Below, in pieces: positions 1 to 10,400 of a stretch of DNA of 64,000 nt; position 1 is the stretch's first letter, and the number at the start of each line of letters is the position of its first letter. The notes beneath the pieces are model-generated. The model was not told the DNA's origin and did not search any database. It saw nothing but the letters and a program-made list of their open reading frames with translations. This DNA comes from Stenotrophomonas aracearum (GTDB lineage Bacteria; Pseudomonadota; Gammaproteobacteria; Xanthomonadales; Xanthomonadaceae), in contig NZ_CP115543.1 in the NCBI RefSeq assembly GCF_031834615.1, positions 3,111,001 to 3,175,000 of the forward strand, in the 5' to 3' direction. A program made the position numbers and the translations under genes.

Positions 1-1062
1 ACCATCCATATCGGCCCGGGCCTGCTCGGCCAGGGCACGCTGCTGGCCCGGCATGTGCGCGGCCGCCACGTGCTGCTGCTCAGCGACTCCTCGGTGGCCC
101 CGCTGTACCTGGACGGGGTGAAGCGGGCGCTGCAGGCAGAACGCTCCGACCTGATCATCGGCGAGCTGGTGCTGCCGGCCGGCGAGGCGTCCAAGACCCT
201 GGCCAACTTCGGTGCGGCGATCACCGCGCTGGCCGCGCTGGGTGCCACCCGCGACGCCTGCGTGATGGCGCTCGGCGGCGGCGTGGCCGGCGACCTGGCC
301 GGCTTCGCGGCCGCGTGCTGGATGCGCGGCGTGGACTGCGTCCAGCTGCCAACCTCGCTGCTGGCCATGGTGGATTCCTCGGTCGGCGGCAAGACCGCGG
401 TGGACATCCCCGAAGGCAAGAACCTGGTGGGCGCGTTCCATCCGCCGCGCGCGGTGATCGCCGATACCGCGGCGCTGCGCACGCTGCCGCCGCGCGAGCT
501 GCGCGCAGGGCTGGCCGAGGTGATCAAGTACGGTGCAATCCGCGACCCGCTGTTCTTCCAGTGGCTGCAGACCGAGCACGCTGCACTGCTGGCCGGCGAC
601 GATGCCGCGCTGGCGCAGGCGATCGCGCGCAGCTGCGAACACAAGGCCGAGATCGTCGCGCGCGATCCGCTGGAACGGGGCGAGCGCGCCCTGCTGAACC
701 TGGGCCACACCTTCGGCCATGCGATCGAGACCGAACAGGGCTATGGCGCGCCGGGCAATGACAACCTCAACCATGGCGAAGCCGTGGCGGTAGGCATGGT
801 GCTGGCCGCGCGGCTGTCGGTCGAGCTCGGCATGAGCCATCCCGACGACACCGCGCGCCTGCGCGACCTGCTGCTGCGCTATGAGCTGCCGGTCGAGATT
901 CCCGCCGGGCTGGATCCCGAAGCGCTGCTGGCGCGGATGCGGCTGGACAAGAAGAACGTGGCCGGCCGCCTGCGCCTGGTGCTGTGGCAGGGCATCGGCC
1001 GCGCGCAGGTGGTGGCCGACATCGACGAAGCCGACGTGCTGCGGGTGCTCCGGACCGGCTGA
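1..1062 (+). CDS. aroB: 3-dehydroquinate synthase (5' end cut by window)
   Basis: Converts DAHP to 3-dehydroquinate, the second step of the shikimate pathway (cytosolic, NAD+ and divalent metal dependent). The reading frame is open from base 1, so the gene starts upstream; about 353 codons are present against a usual 360–370, so only some 10–20 residues are missing. Visible family motifs are [22 protein letters not shown] followed by [11 protein letters not shown] (nucleotide and substrate binding), and the metal-ligand regions [12 protein letters not shown] and [10 protein letters not shown]. The GTG at position 55 is an internal Val, since conserved N-terminal sequence precedes it. It leads a same-strand run with the WGR gene and hemE. 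Confidence 0.97.
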   Translation, partial: TIHIGPGLLGQGTLLARHVRGRHVLLLSDSSVAPLYLDGVKRALQAERSDLIIGELVLPAGEASKTLANFGAAITALAALGATRDACVMALGGGVAGDLAGFAAACWMRGVDCVQLPTSLLAMVDSSVGGKTAVDIPEGKNLVGAFHPPRAVIADTAALRTLPPRELRAGLAEVIKYGAIRDPLFFQWLQTEHAALLAGDDAALAQAIARSCEHKAEIVARDPLERGERALLNLGHTFGHAIETEQGYGAPGNDNLNHGEAVAVGMVLAARLSVELGMSHPDDTARLRDLLLRYELPVEIPAGLDPEALLARMRLDKKNVAGRLRLVLWQGIGRAQVVADIDEADVLRVLRTG

Positions 1063-1111
1063 GCCGGCGCAGTGACGGCCGCGTTCCCGGTTCGCGGCTA
1101 CAATCGTGCCC

Positions 1112-1366
1112 ATGCACGTATTCCTGCAGCACGCCCCGATCGGCACCGAGCGGGCCCACTATCTCGAGCTCACGCTGGTGCCGGACCTCTTCGGCAGCTG
1201 GGAGTTGCTGCTCCAGTCGGGCCCGGTCGGGGGGCGCGCGCGACTGCGCCGCCAGCAGTACGACACCCGGGCCGAGGCCCAGGCCGCCTTCGACAAGGCA
1301 CGCGACGCCGAGCTGCGGCGCGGCTACCAGATCATTGAACGTTTACCCCAAGGACGCACCCCGTGA
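1112..1366 (+). CDS. Small WGR-domain protein
   Basis: An 84-residue protein. The stretch [16 protein letters not shown], then [23 protein letters not shown], follows the pattern of the WGR domain (Trp-Gly-Arg-type fold seen in PARPs and in small bacterial proteins), although the central WGR triplet itself is altered. No signal peptide or membrane segment is seen. Its molecular role is unknown. ATG at 1112 is preferred over GTG at 1106. The stop codon overlaps the hemE start (GTGA), which implies translational coupling with hemE. Small proteins of this kind next to hemE are familiar in xanthomonads (from memory). Confidence 0.75.
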   Translation: MHVFLQHAPIGTERAHYLELTLVPDLFGSWELLLQSGPVGGRARLRRQQYDTRAEAQAAFDKARDAELRRGYQIIERLPQGRTP

Positions 1367-2436
1367 CCGACCCTTCCCGCCACGATCGCCTGCTGCGCGC
1401 CCTGCGCCGCGAACCGGTGGACTGCACCCCCGTCTGGCTGATGCGCCAGGCCGGCCGCTACCTGCCGGAATACCGCGCGACCCGGGCCAAGGCCGGCAGC
1501 TTCCTGGCGATGGCCAAGACTCCGGACATCGCCTGCGAAGTGACCCTGCAGCCGCTGCGTCGTTTCGATCTTGATGCGGCGATCCTGTTTTCGGACATCC
1601 TGACCATTCCCGATGCGATGGGCCTGGAGCTGTACTTCGTGGAAGGCGAAGGCCCGAAGTTCCGGCACCCGGTGCGCGACACCGCTGCGATTGCCCGGCT
1701 TGCGGTGCCGGACATGGAAACCGAGCTGCGCTACGTGATGGACGCGGTGCGCGTGATCCGCCGCGAACTGGATGGCAAGGTGCCGCTGATTGGCTTCTCC
1801 GGCAGCCCGTGGACGCTGGCCTGCTACATGGTGGAAGGCGGCGGCAGCAAGGACTTCGCGCGGATCAAGGCGATGGCGCTGAACGAGCCGGCCGCGCTGC
1901 ACCAGCTGCTCTCGGTGGTGACCGACGCGGTGGTGGCCTACCTGGCGGCGCAGCGCGCCGCCGGTGCACAGGTGCTGCAGGTGTTCGACACCTGGGGCGG
2001 CGTGCTCAGCCCGGCGATGTACCGCGAGTTCTCGCTGCGTTACCTGAGCCGCATCGCGCGCGAACTGGAGCGCGGCGACGGCGACCAGCGCACCCCGCTG
2101 ATCCTGTTCGGCAAGGGCACCGGGCTGCACCTGGGCGACCTTGCCGACACTGGCGCCGACGCGCTGGGCGTGGACTGGACCCTGGACCTGGCCGATGCGG
2201 TGGCCCGCACCGGCGGCCGCGTTGCACTGCAGGGCAACCTGGATCCGGCCACGCTGTACGGCAACCCGGACGCGATCGAACGCGCCGCCGGGCAGGTGCT
2301 GGACAGTTACGCGCGGGGCAACGGCGGTTCGCGCGAGGGGCATGTGTTCAACCTGGGTCATGGCATGTCGCCGGACATGAATCCCGAACACGTGCAGGTA
2401 CTGGTGGAGGCCGTGCACCGCCTCAGCCAGCGCTGA
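1363..2436 (+). CDS. hemE: Uroporphyrinogen III decarboxylase
   Basis: Removes the four acetate carboxyls of uroporphyrinogen III to give coproporphyrinogen III in haem synthesis (cytosolic, cofactor-free). It is 357 residues, the normal length. Signature 1 is seen as [17 protein letters not shown] near residue 25 and signature 2 as [17 protein letters not shown] near residue 145; the C-terminus carries [16 protein letters not shown]. It starts at a GTG sharing bases with the stop of the WGR gene, so translation is probably coupled. The MFS gene follows after about 10 bp. Confidence 0.97.
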   Translation: MTDPSRHDRLLRALRREPVDCTPVWLMRQAGRYLPEYRATRAKAGSFLAMAKTPDIACEVTLQPLRRFDLDAAILFSDILTIPDAMGLELYFVEGEGPKFRHPVRDTAAIARLAVPDMETELRYVMDAVRVIRRELDGKVPLIGFSGSPWTLACYMVEGGGSKDFARIKAMALNEPAALHQLLSVVTDAVVAYLAAQRAAGAQVLQVFDTWGGVLSPAMYREFSLRYLSRIARELERGDGDQRTPLILFGKGTGLHLGDLADTGADALGVDWTLDLADAVARTGGRVALQGNLDPATLYGNPDAIERAAGQVLDSYARGNGGSREGHVFNLGHGMSPDMNPEHVQVLVEAVHRLSQR

Positions 2437-2446
2437 GGTGCCGGAG

Positions 2447-3850
2447 ATGACGACGCCGAGCTACGCCTCGTTCCGGCCGCTGTTGTGGCTGGTGTCGCTG
2501 GCGATCTTCATGCAGATGCTGGACTCGACCATCGTCAACACCGCATTGCCGGCGATGGCGCGCAGCCTTGGCGAAAGCCCGCTGCAGATGCAGTCGGTGG
2601 TGTTCAGCTATGCGCTGGCCGTGGCGACCTTCATTCCGGCCTCGGGCTGGATCGCCGACCGCTTCGGCACCCGCCGCACCTTCCTGGCCGCGATCATCCT
2701 GTTCACGCTGGGATCGCTGGCCTGCGCATTGGCCCAGACCCTGCACCAGCTGGTGGCCGCACGCGTGCTGCAGGGCGTGGGTGGCGCCATGCTGCTGCCG
2801 GTGGGACGGCTGGCAGTGATGCGCTCGGTGTCGCGCGAACAGTTCCTGCGTGCGATGAGCTTCATCGCCATTCCGGCGCTGGTCGGTCCGTTGATCGGCC
2901 CCACGCTGGGCGGTTGGCTGGTCGAAGTGGCGTCCTGGCACTGGGTGTTCCTGATCAACCTGCCGATCGGCGTGATCGGCTATGTGGCCGCGCTCAAAGT
3001 CATGCCCGACCATTACGCCGAACACCGCACCCGGTTCGATATCGCCGGCTACCTGATGCTCGCCTTCGGCATGGTGGTGTTGTCGCTGGCGCTGGACGGC
3101 ATCTCCGGCATGGGCACGCCGCATGCGCTGGTGATGCTGATGACGGTGGCCGGGCTGGCCGCACTGGTCGGCTACTGGCTGCATGCCGCGAACTCGACCG
3201 CGCCGCTGTTTTCGCTGGCGCTGTTCCACGTGCCCAGCTACCGCATCGGCATCCTCGGCAACCTGTTTTCCCGGATCGGCAGCAGCGCCATGCCGTTGCT
3301 GATTCCGCTGCTGCTGCAGGTAGGCATGGGCATGAGCCCGATGAACGCCGGCCTGTTGATGATTCCCGTGGCCGCCGCCGGCATGCTGTCCAAGCGCTAT
3401 GCGGTCAAGCTGGTGGAACGCTTCGGCTACCGGCGGGTGCTGATGGTCAACACGGTGCTGGTCGGCATTGCCATGGCCAGTTTCATCTTCATGGTGCCGG
3501 GCCAGCCGATGTGGCTGCGCGTGGTGCAGCTGGCGGTGTTCGGCGCGGTCAACTCGCTGCAGTTCACCGTGATGAACACCGTGACCCTGCGCGACCTCGA
3601 CCGCGACTTCGCCAGCTCGGGCAACAGCCTGCTGTCGATGGTGATGATGCTGGCCACCGGTTTCGGTGCAGCCGCCGCCGGCAGCCTGCTGGCCGCGTTC
3701 GGTCACCTCGATGCACTGCACGGCGCCACCGCCGCCCTGCACGCCACCTTCGTCTGCGTCGGCGCGATCACCCTCACCTCCACCGTGATCTTCTGGCAGC
3801 TGCCTGATACCCGTCCTTCACCGCGGGATGTGGAAGAGGTCGCCGAATAG
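2447..3850 (+). CDS. DHA2-family MFS multidrug efflux transporter
   Basis: Inner-membrane proton antiporter of the EmrB/QacA (14-helix) class. The sequence shows the DHA2 motif LDSTIVNTALPAMARSLG in the first helix, ADRFGTRR in the cytoplasmic loop 2–3 (motif A), and about 14 hydrophobic segments over 467 residues. ATG at 2447 was chosen because a GAGG lies upstream; a GTG at 2438 in the same frame is an alternative. No EmrA-type adaptor protein is adjacent, so the outer partner, if any, is elsewhere. Substrate cannot be read from the sequence. Same strand as hemE with a short gap, so co-transcription is likely. Confidence 0.9.
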   Translation: MTTPSYASFRPLLWLVSLAIFMQMLDSTIVNTALPAMARSLGESPLQMQSVVFSYALAVATFIPASGWIADRFGTRRTFLAAIILFTLGSLACALAQTLHQLVAARVLQGVGGAMLLPVGRLAVMRSVSREQFLRAMSFIAIPALVGPLIGPTLGGWLVEVASWHWVFLINLPIGVIGYVAALKVMPDHYAEHRTRFDIAGYLMLAFGMVVLSLALDGISGMGTPHALVMLMTVAGLAALVGYWLHAANSTAPLFSLALFHVPSYRIGILGNLFSRIGSSAMPLLIPLLLQVGMGMSPMNAGLLMIPVAAAGMLSKRYAVKLVERFGYRRVLMVNTVLVGIAMASFIFMVPGQPMWLRVVQLAVFGAVNSLQFTVMNTVTLRDLDRDFASSGNSLLSMVMMLATGFGAAAAGSLLAAFGHLDALHGATAALHATFVCVGAITLTSTVIFWQLPDTRPSPRDVEEVAE

Positions 3851-3858
3851 GCGACCTC

Positions 3859-3880
3859 GTAGCAGCGGGCCGCTGGCCCG
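3859..3880 (+). repeat. SMAG-like GTAG palindrome
   Basis: Begins GTAG and contains the inverted arms CGGGCC/GGCCCG. It sits in the 46-bp gap between the convergent MFS gene and sensor kinase D, the usual location for S. maltophilia REP elements, where it could stabilise the 3' ends of both transcripts. Confidence 0.6.
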
Positions 3881-3896
3881 ATGACCTTCTGGCGTT

Positions 3897-6800
3897 TCAG
3901 CGGACTGACAGCACCCGCGCGATCGCCTGCTCCAGCAGGTCGCCGGTCACCGGCTTGCGCAGGAAGCCCTGGAATCCAGCCTGGCGCACCTGTTCCTCGA
4001 TGCCTGGGTCGGTGCGCGCGGTCACCGCCAGCAACGGCATCGCATAGCCCTGGTTGCGCAGGTGACCGGCCAGTTCCATGCCGCCCAGTCCCGGCAGGTC
4101 CAGGTCGAGCAGGACCACGTCGAACGCGGTGTCGCTGACTTCGCGCAGGGCCGCCAACGCATGCCCGGCATGCACCACCTGATGCCCGCGTGCGCCGAGC
4201 AGGCCGACGATCACATCGGCCACGGTGCCGTCGTCCTCCACCAGCAGCAGCCGCAACGGCGGCAACGGCTGGCCATCGGTCGTCCCGGCACCGCCGGCCG
4301 TGGCGTCGGCCAGCTGAAGCGGCAACGGCAGGGTCACGCTGAAACGCGTGCCCACCCCGAGCTGGCTTTCCACCCCGATCTGACCCTGCATGGCCAGCGC
4401 CAGCTCGCGGCAGATCGCCAGGCCAAGCCCGCTGCCGCCGTACTGCGCGGCGGTGCGCGCGCCATCGGCCTGTTCGAACCGGCGGAACAGGCGCTGCTGC
4501 TGGTCGCTGCTGATGCCCGGGCCGGTGTCGGAGACTTCGAAATACAGGCCACGGTCCGGCGCCAGCGCGCGCACCTTGAGCCGCACCTCGCCCTGGGTGG
4601 TGAACTTGACCGCATTGCCGAGCAGGTTGAGCAGGATCTGGCGCAGCCGAACCGCGTCCCCGACGCTGCTCAACCCCGCCGGCAGGTCGTTGTCGACCAC
4701 GAACCGCAGGCCCTTCTGTTCGGCCAGGGCCGCCATCAGCGTGCACACATCCTCGATCACACCCTGCAGCGCGAACGGCTGGTTCTGCAGTTGCAGTCGA
4801 CCCGACTCGATGCGCGCCAGGTCCAGTGCGTCGTTGACCAGGTGCAGCAGGTGCTCGCCGGCGTGGCGGATCGACTCGGTGTAGCTGCGCTGCTGCGGGC
4901 TCAGGGGTGAGCCGAGCAGCAGCTCGCTCATGCCCAGCACCCCGGTCATCGGCGTGCGCACTTCATGGCCCAGGTTGGCCAGGAACCGGGTCTTGGCGGC
5001 CGAGGCCTGCTCGGCCAGTTCCTGCTTGTGCAGGGCCAGCTGGTAGGCGTGGCGTCGCTGCACGCGGCGCCGGTACAGCCAGGCGAACAGGCTCATCATC
5101 AGCAGCGCGATCGAGGTCATCACCAGCAGGCCGGACACGCTGCGCCACCACGGCGGCTGCACGCGGAATTCCAGCACCTGCACCCGCGACCAGACCAGGT
5201 CGGCCGAACGCGCCTGCACTTCCAGCCGGTAGCGTCCCGGCGGCAACCGCGAGAACACGCGCTCGCCGCCTGGCCCTACTTCCACCCAATCCGGGTCATA
5301 GCCGGCCAGGCGGTAGCGGTAGCTGTTCGACGACGAATCGGCGAACGACAGCAGTCGCGCCACGATCCGCAGGTCGCGGTCGGCGTCGGCGATTTCCAGC
5401 GGCTCCAGGTGGGTGAGGTCGAGCATCTGGTCGCCGCGCCGCACTTCAACCCGCTCGATCACCAGCGGCGCGCGCCGCGTCGCCGGCCGCACCTGGTCCG
5501 GGTCGAACAGCACCACGCCGGCCGGGGTGCCACCGGCGACGTGCCCGCTGGCGGTGCGCACCAGCGTGCCGCGGCGGAACTCCTGGCTGGGCAGGCCATC
5601 GCGCACGCCGTACTGGCGCACGCTGCCCTGCGCGGCATCGACGCGGATCAGGCCGCGCGCGCTGGCCGCCCACACGATGTCCTGCGCGTCGACCACCAGA
5701 CCGGTCGCCGACAGCTTCGGGTAGCCCTCCTCCGCACCGACCAGCGCGTCGCGCTCCAGCCGCTCGCCGCGCCAGCCATAGCGGACCAGTTGTCCTTCTT
5801 CCGACACCCAGATGCTGCCGTCGTTGGCGCGTGCCATGGCATGGATACCCGCGCCCGTGCCGCCGGGCAACGGTTCGAACCGCGCACGCGCAGGCACCCA
5901 CTGCAGCAGGCCCTGGCTGGTCCCCAGCCACAGGTGGTCCTGCGGCCCGCACAACAGGTCCTGGACCATCTGGCCGGCAGCCAGGCCGCGGGTACCGGCC
6001 AGCACCTGCTGCAGGACCCGGCCGTCGGTGTCGCGCTGCTGCAGTCCGCCCGACGCGGAACTCCAGATCCGGTCGCCGTCGCACAACGCCAGCGTCTCCA
6101 CCGTGCCGTCCAGGGCGGCATCGGTCTGCGCGTCATGGCCCCAGCGCTGCAACGCACCGCTACGCGGGTCGTAGCGCAGCACCGCCTCATCCGAGCCGAT
6201 CCAGACCTGGCCACGTCGATCCTCCAGCACCGACTGCAGCCACTTGCTGCCGTTGACCCAGGTGCGATGCTGCTCGACGCTGCCGGACACGGGGTCGAAG
6301 CGGTCCAGCGCGCCATGCGTGCCGACCGCCCAGACGCCCCCATTGGCCGACGCGGCCATGCCCAGCACATAGCCATTGCGCAGCGAGGCGGGATCGTCCT
6401 CCAAGCGCGACAGCACCGAGAACTGCCACCAGCGCGGCAGCAGGTGCCACAAGCCGCTGTTGCTGCTGGCCAGCCAGATGCCGCCTTCGCGGTCCTCGTA
6501 ACCGCCGGTCCAGTTGGGCCGCACCTGGCCGCGCGCCACCGCGCTGTACAGCGGCACCTGCTGGAACCGGCCCTGGTAGACACGGCCGAGCCCGGACTGC
6601 GTGTCGAGCCAGTAGCCGCCCTGTTCGTCGCGCAGCATCATGCCCAGCACCTGGTCGCCGGCATCCACCTTCCAGGGCGCAGGCTCGAAGCTGCCATCGG
6701 GGCGGCGCACCACGGTGCCGGCAACGGTGCTGATCCACAGGCTGCCGTCCAGTTCGGCGGTCAGCCCGTTGATGAAGGCGGTGGGCAGCCGGGACATCGG

Positions 6801-7451
6801 AACGCGCTCGAAGTCGCGACCGGTCCAGCGCGCGAGCCCGGCCTTGGTGCCCACCCACAGACTGCCATCGCGGGTGGTGGCCATGTGCGTCACCGACGCG
6901 GCCGGCAGGCTGCGCTTGTTGCCGGGCTCGGGCATGAAGCGGGTGATGACCCCATCGCGGTCGAGTCGATGCAGGCCGCCTTCGTAGGTGCCGAACCACA
7001 GCGCGCCATCGCCGGTGGAGGCCAGGCTCCAGATCGTGTTGCTGCCGATGATCGGGTTGCTGCGGCGGTCGAAGAAGCGCAGTTCGCGGCGGTCGGCGGA
7101 CATCATTGCCAGGCCCGCGTTCTCGGTACCGATCCACAACTGGTTGCGCGCGTCCACGTGCACGCTCCAGATCTGGTTGTCGCGCAGTCCGTCCTCGGCG
7201 CGCCAGACCCGGTAGTTGCGCCCGTCGAAGCGCGCCAGGCCGTCGTTGGTGGCCAGCCACAGATACCCGTAGCCATCCTCGGCCATGCGGTTGACCGTGT
7301 TGGAAGGCAGCCCGTCGAACACGGTCAGCTGGCGCGGCGTAGGCGGGATCGGCTGCGCCACCGCCAGTTGCGGCCACAGCAACAGCAGTCCCAACAGGAG
7401 CAGCCAACGCGTAGGCACCACCAAATGGATCTCCTGGATCGGACCGGGCAT
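3897..7451 (-). CDS. Hybrid sensor kinase D (propeller–Y_Y_Y–HisKA–HATPase–REC)
   Basis: Membrane hybrid histidine kinase of about 1180 residues. Order: signal peptide (TRWLLLLGLLLLWPQLAVA); a periplasmic beta-propeller of two-component-regulator repeats (first: DGLPSNTVNRMAEDGYGYLW) to about residue 650; Y_Y_Y domain (YRYRLAGYDPDWVEV); one membrane helix; HisKA with His829 in [11 protein letters not shown]; HATPase with N-box LLNLLGNAVKFT, DTGPGIS and GGSGLGLAI; and a C-terminal receiver with LLLVEDD, LLDLDLPG, VTAR and LRKPVTG. All catalytic motifs look intact. No DNA-binding domain follows the receiver. The start is uncertain: ATG 7451 is given, but AGGAG placed 6–9 nt before TTG 7424 or GTG 7421/7418, right at the signal peptide, may be the real start. 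Last gene of the B–C–D run, 21 bp after C. Confidence 0.9.
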   Translation of the reverse strand: MPGPIQEIHLVVPTRWLLLLGLLLLWPQLAVAQPIPPTPRQLTVFDGLPSNTVNRMAEDGYGYLWLATNDGLARFDGRNYRVWRAEDGLRDNQIWSVHVDARNQLWIGTENAGLAMMSADRRELRFFDRRSNPIIGSNTIWSLASTGDGALWFGTYEGGLHRLDRDGVITRFMPEPGNKRSLPAASVTHMATTRDGSLWVGTKAGLARWTGRDFERVPMSRLPTAFINGLTAELDGSLWISTVAGTVVRRPDGSFEPAPWKVDAGDQVLGMMLRDEQGGYWLDTQSGLGRVYQGRFQQVPLYSAVARGQVRPNWTGGYEDREGGIWLASSNSGLWHLLPRWWQFSVLSRLEDDPASLRNGYVLGMAASANGGVWAVGTHGALDRFDPVSGSVEQHRTWVNGSKWLQSVLEDRRGQVWIGSDEAVLRYDPRSGALQRWGHDAQTDAALDGTVETLALCDGDRIWSSASGGLQQRDTDGRVLQQVLAGTRGLAAGQMVQDLLCGPQDHLWLGTSQGLLQWVPARARFEPLPGGTGAGIHAMARANDGSIWVSEEGQLVRYGWRGERLERDALVGAEEGYPKLSATGLVVDAQDIVWAASARGLIRVDAAQGSVRQYGVRDGLPSQEFRRGTLVRTASGHVAGGTPAGVVLFDPDQVRPATRRAPLVIERVEVRRGDQMLDLTHLEPLEIADADRDLRIVARLLSFADSSSNSYRYRLAGYDPDWVEVGPGGERVFSRLPPGRYRLEVQARSADLVWSRVQVLEFRVQPPWWRSVSGLLVMTSIALLMMSLFAWLYRRRVQRRHAYQLALHKQELAEQASAAKTRFLANLGHEVRTPMTGVLGMSELLLGSPLSPQQRSYTESIRHAGEHLLHLVNDALDLARIESGRLQLQNQPFALQGVIEDVCTLMAALAEQKGLRFVVDNDLPAGLSSVGDAVRLRQILLNLLGNAVKFTTQGEVRLKVRALAPDRGLYFEVSDTGPGISSDQQQRLFRRFEQADGARTAAQYGGSGLGLAICRELALAMQGQIGVESQLGVGTRFSVTLPLPLQLADATAGGAGTTDGQPLPPLRLLLVEDDGTVADVIVGLLGARGHQVVHAGHALAALREVSDTAFDVVLLDLDLPGLGGMELAGHLRNQGYAMPLLAVTARTDPGIEEQVRQAGFQGFLRKPVTGDLLEQAIARVLSVR

Positions 7452-7472
7452 GATCTGACGCAATCGGCCCGA

Positions 7473-10400
7473 TCAAGACGGGATGGTAAACGGTTCTGTC
7501 CGGCGCAGGGCCTGGCGCAACGTAGTGGCGCTGACCGGTTTGCGCAGCAGGTCGCCGCCACCCGCCGCGAGGACCCGGCCGGCGAGCCCGGGGCGGGCCT
7601 GCCCGCACATCGCCAGCACCGGCGTGTCCGGGTGCGTGGCACGCAGCAGGCCCAGCAGGTCGACGCCGTCCAGGCCAGGCAGGTCGGTGTCGACCAGCAC
7701 CGCGTCGAATCCGCCGCCGGTCAGTTCGGTCAGCGCTGACAGCGCATTGGTCGCGTGCACGGCCTGCATGCCCTGGGCGCCCAGCAGCGCGCAACCGGCG
7801 ACGGCGGCAGCGCGATCGTCATCCACCAGCAGCACCCGGCCGGCGGCCGTATCCCCGCCGCCCCCCTCGTGCCCTGCCACGGCCGGCATCGGCAGGCTTA
7901 CCTGCACGCGCCACTGCCTGCCTTCGGCCGCGTGCACGCGCAGCGCACCACCCAGCGCGCCGGCCAGCCGCTCGGCGGCGGCAAGCGCGGCGCACAGCGC
8001 GTCCGCCGACGGTGTCGGCATGACCGCCGCGCGCCCGCCACGCGGCGCCACGCGGCCGGCGGCATCGAACGCCAGCAGCAGGCCGTCGCGTCCCAGCCGC
8101 CAGGCCACCTGCAGCACCACCCGCCCTGCCCCGGTCCGCCGGCCGAGGGTGCGCCCCACGGTATCCATCAGCTGGGCCAGCCGCTGTGGGTCGCCGTGCG
8201 CGCGCGCGCCCGCCTCCACGTGCAGGCACAGCGCCAGCGCGGTGCCGCGCCGGCAGGAGGCCACCACCTGCCGCGCGAGCCACTGCCGGTGCACGGCCAC
8301 CACGTCGAAATCGATCGGTTGCAGCGGCGCGCAGCCGGCCTCGAGGCGGGCTTCATCCAGCGCCGCGTCGACCCGTGCCAGCAGGGCCTGGCCACCGGCC
8401 CGGATCTGCTCCAGCGAACGTCGCTGCGCGGCATGCAGCGGCGAGGCCAGCAGCAGCTCGCTCATGCCCAGCACCCCGGTCAGCGGGGTTCGGATTTCAT
8501 GCCCGAGCGTGGCCAGGTAATGCGCCTTGGCCTGCGCCGAACGCAGGGTCAGGGCCAGACGTTGGCTGGACGCATCCGCGCGCCGGCCGCGCGCGACCCG
8601 GCGCAGTGCCGCCCAGGCGCCGACGCCGACCAGCAGCACGCCGGCGCCCACCCGTGCCCCTTCCAGCACCGGGTGGTACCAGCCGCTGCGTTCGACCTGC
8701 AGCAGCAGCGCCTGCGTTGACGACCAACTGCCATCGGCCAGCCGCGCCTGGAACTCCAGGCGATGCTCGCCCGGTGGCACCCGCGCAAAACCGCGGGTGC
8801 CACTGCGGCCCACCCGGATCCATTCGCGATCCAGTCCGCACACGCGGAACCGGTACTGCTGGCGCGCATGCACGGGCGCCCCCAGCAGGCGCACGCTTAC
8901 CTGCAGGTCGCGGTCGCCGGGACGCAGCGGGATCACCGCCGCAGGCGGCAGCGTCTGCAGTGCGCCGTCGCGATACAGCTGTACCCGCTCGACCACCAGC
9001 GCCGGCTCGCTGCGACGGGCCGCCAGGCCCATCGGGTCGAAGCGCGTCGCGCGGCCGTGGCGGTCCACCGCCAGCATCTGCGTACCGGCAGGTTGCAGTT
9101 GCGCGTTGATCACCGCATCGGGCACGCCTTCGCTGCGCGTGTACAGCCGCACCAGGCCTTCGCGCGGGCGCAGCCGCAGCAGGCCGCGCGCACTGCTGGC
9201 CCACACCGCGCCGTGCGCGTCGGCGGCCAGCGATACCAGGCGCACTGCGGGCAGCCCCTGGCGGGCATCCACCTGCACGCCGGGTCGGGCCACGCCGTCC
9301 TGGATCTGATAGCGACTCACCCGCTCGGGGCTGGCCACCCACAGCGTCGCGGCATCGACGCCATGCAGGGCGGTAACGTCCCCTTCCACACCCGGTACCG
9401 GATGGAAGCGCCCTGCGTGCCAGCGGGCCAGGCCATGTCGTCCGCCCCACCACAAGCCAGCGCCCCCATCGCAGTGCAGCGCCAGGGGACCGCTCGGCGG
9501 CGCCTTCTCCAGCGCGTTCCAGCGCCAGCGTTGCGGGGCGGCACCGTCGGGCGGATGTCGTTCAATGATGGCGGCATCGAGCCGCCAACGACTGCCGTCC
9601 GCACAGGCCAGCTGCACCGGAGACCGGTCCGGGTCCAACAGCACGCCGCTCGCCGCAGGCGCCCCTGCAGGCATCGGGTCGATCGGCTGGAAGTGTTGCC
9701 AGTGGGGCGGCAGGCGCCAGACGCCCAGATGCCTGCCCAACAACCAGACGCTGCCATGGCGGTCCTCCATCGCCGTGCGGAACTGCGGCCGGTCCGGGCT
9801 GCCCAGCGGCGCCACCGCGACCTCCGGCACGGGTTCCGCGCCGGGCCGCCATACCTGCGCGTCGTCGCCCAGCCACGGCCCACCGCGACGGGACAGGCCC
9901 AGCGCGCGGGTGCCGGTACTGGCATCCACCGGATCCAGCCGGCCCGCGCGGGTCCAGCGCCACGGACCCGCTGCACTGCCCACCCAGAGGTCGCCTTCGG
10001 CATCCACCAGCAACGCACTGACCGGTGCGTCCGCCAACACCGCAGGGGCGGAAATGAAGCGACCCTCGCGCCAGCGCACCAGGCCGCGCGGCGTGCCGAC
10101 CCAGAGCGTGCCATCGGCGGTCAGTGCCAGGTGGTCCACGCGCCGGTCGGGAAGACCATCGCCCCGCAGCGCGGGCAGGAACTGGCGCAGGCGTTGGTCC
10201 GGTCCCAGGCGGAACAGGCCGGCGTCGCGGCTGCCGAACCACACCGCACCTTCGGGCGTGGGCAGCAGCACGCCGATCGCCGCGTTGGCCAATGCCGGGT
10301 AACGCGTACGGTCGAAATGGACGATGTGGCTGCGGTCGGCCGACATCCGCATCAGCTGTCCGTGGGCCGTGCCGATCCACAGCTGGTCGTCGCTGTCGAC

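Noticed and set aside
1324..2418. Long minus-strand frame opposite hemE
   Set aside because: His/Gln/Arg-rich composition typical of the antisense of a GC-rich gene; hemE is certain.
2423..3742. Minus-strand frame opposite the MFS gene
   Set aside because: Same antisense artefact with very high His/Gln content.
4965..7739. 924-codon plus-strand frame across sensor D
   Set aside because: Antisense of the propeller and kinase domains; no protein-like pattern.
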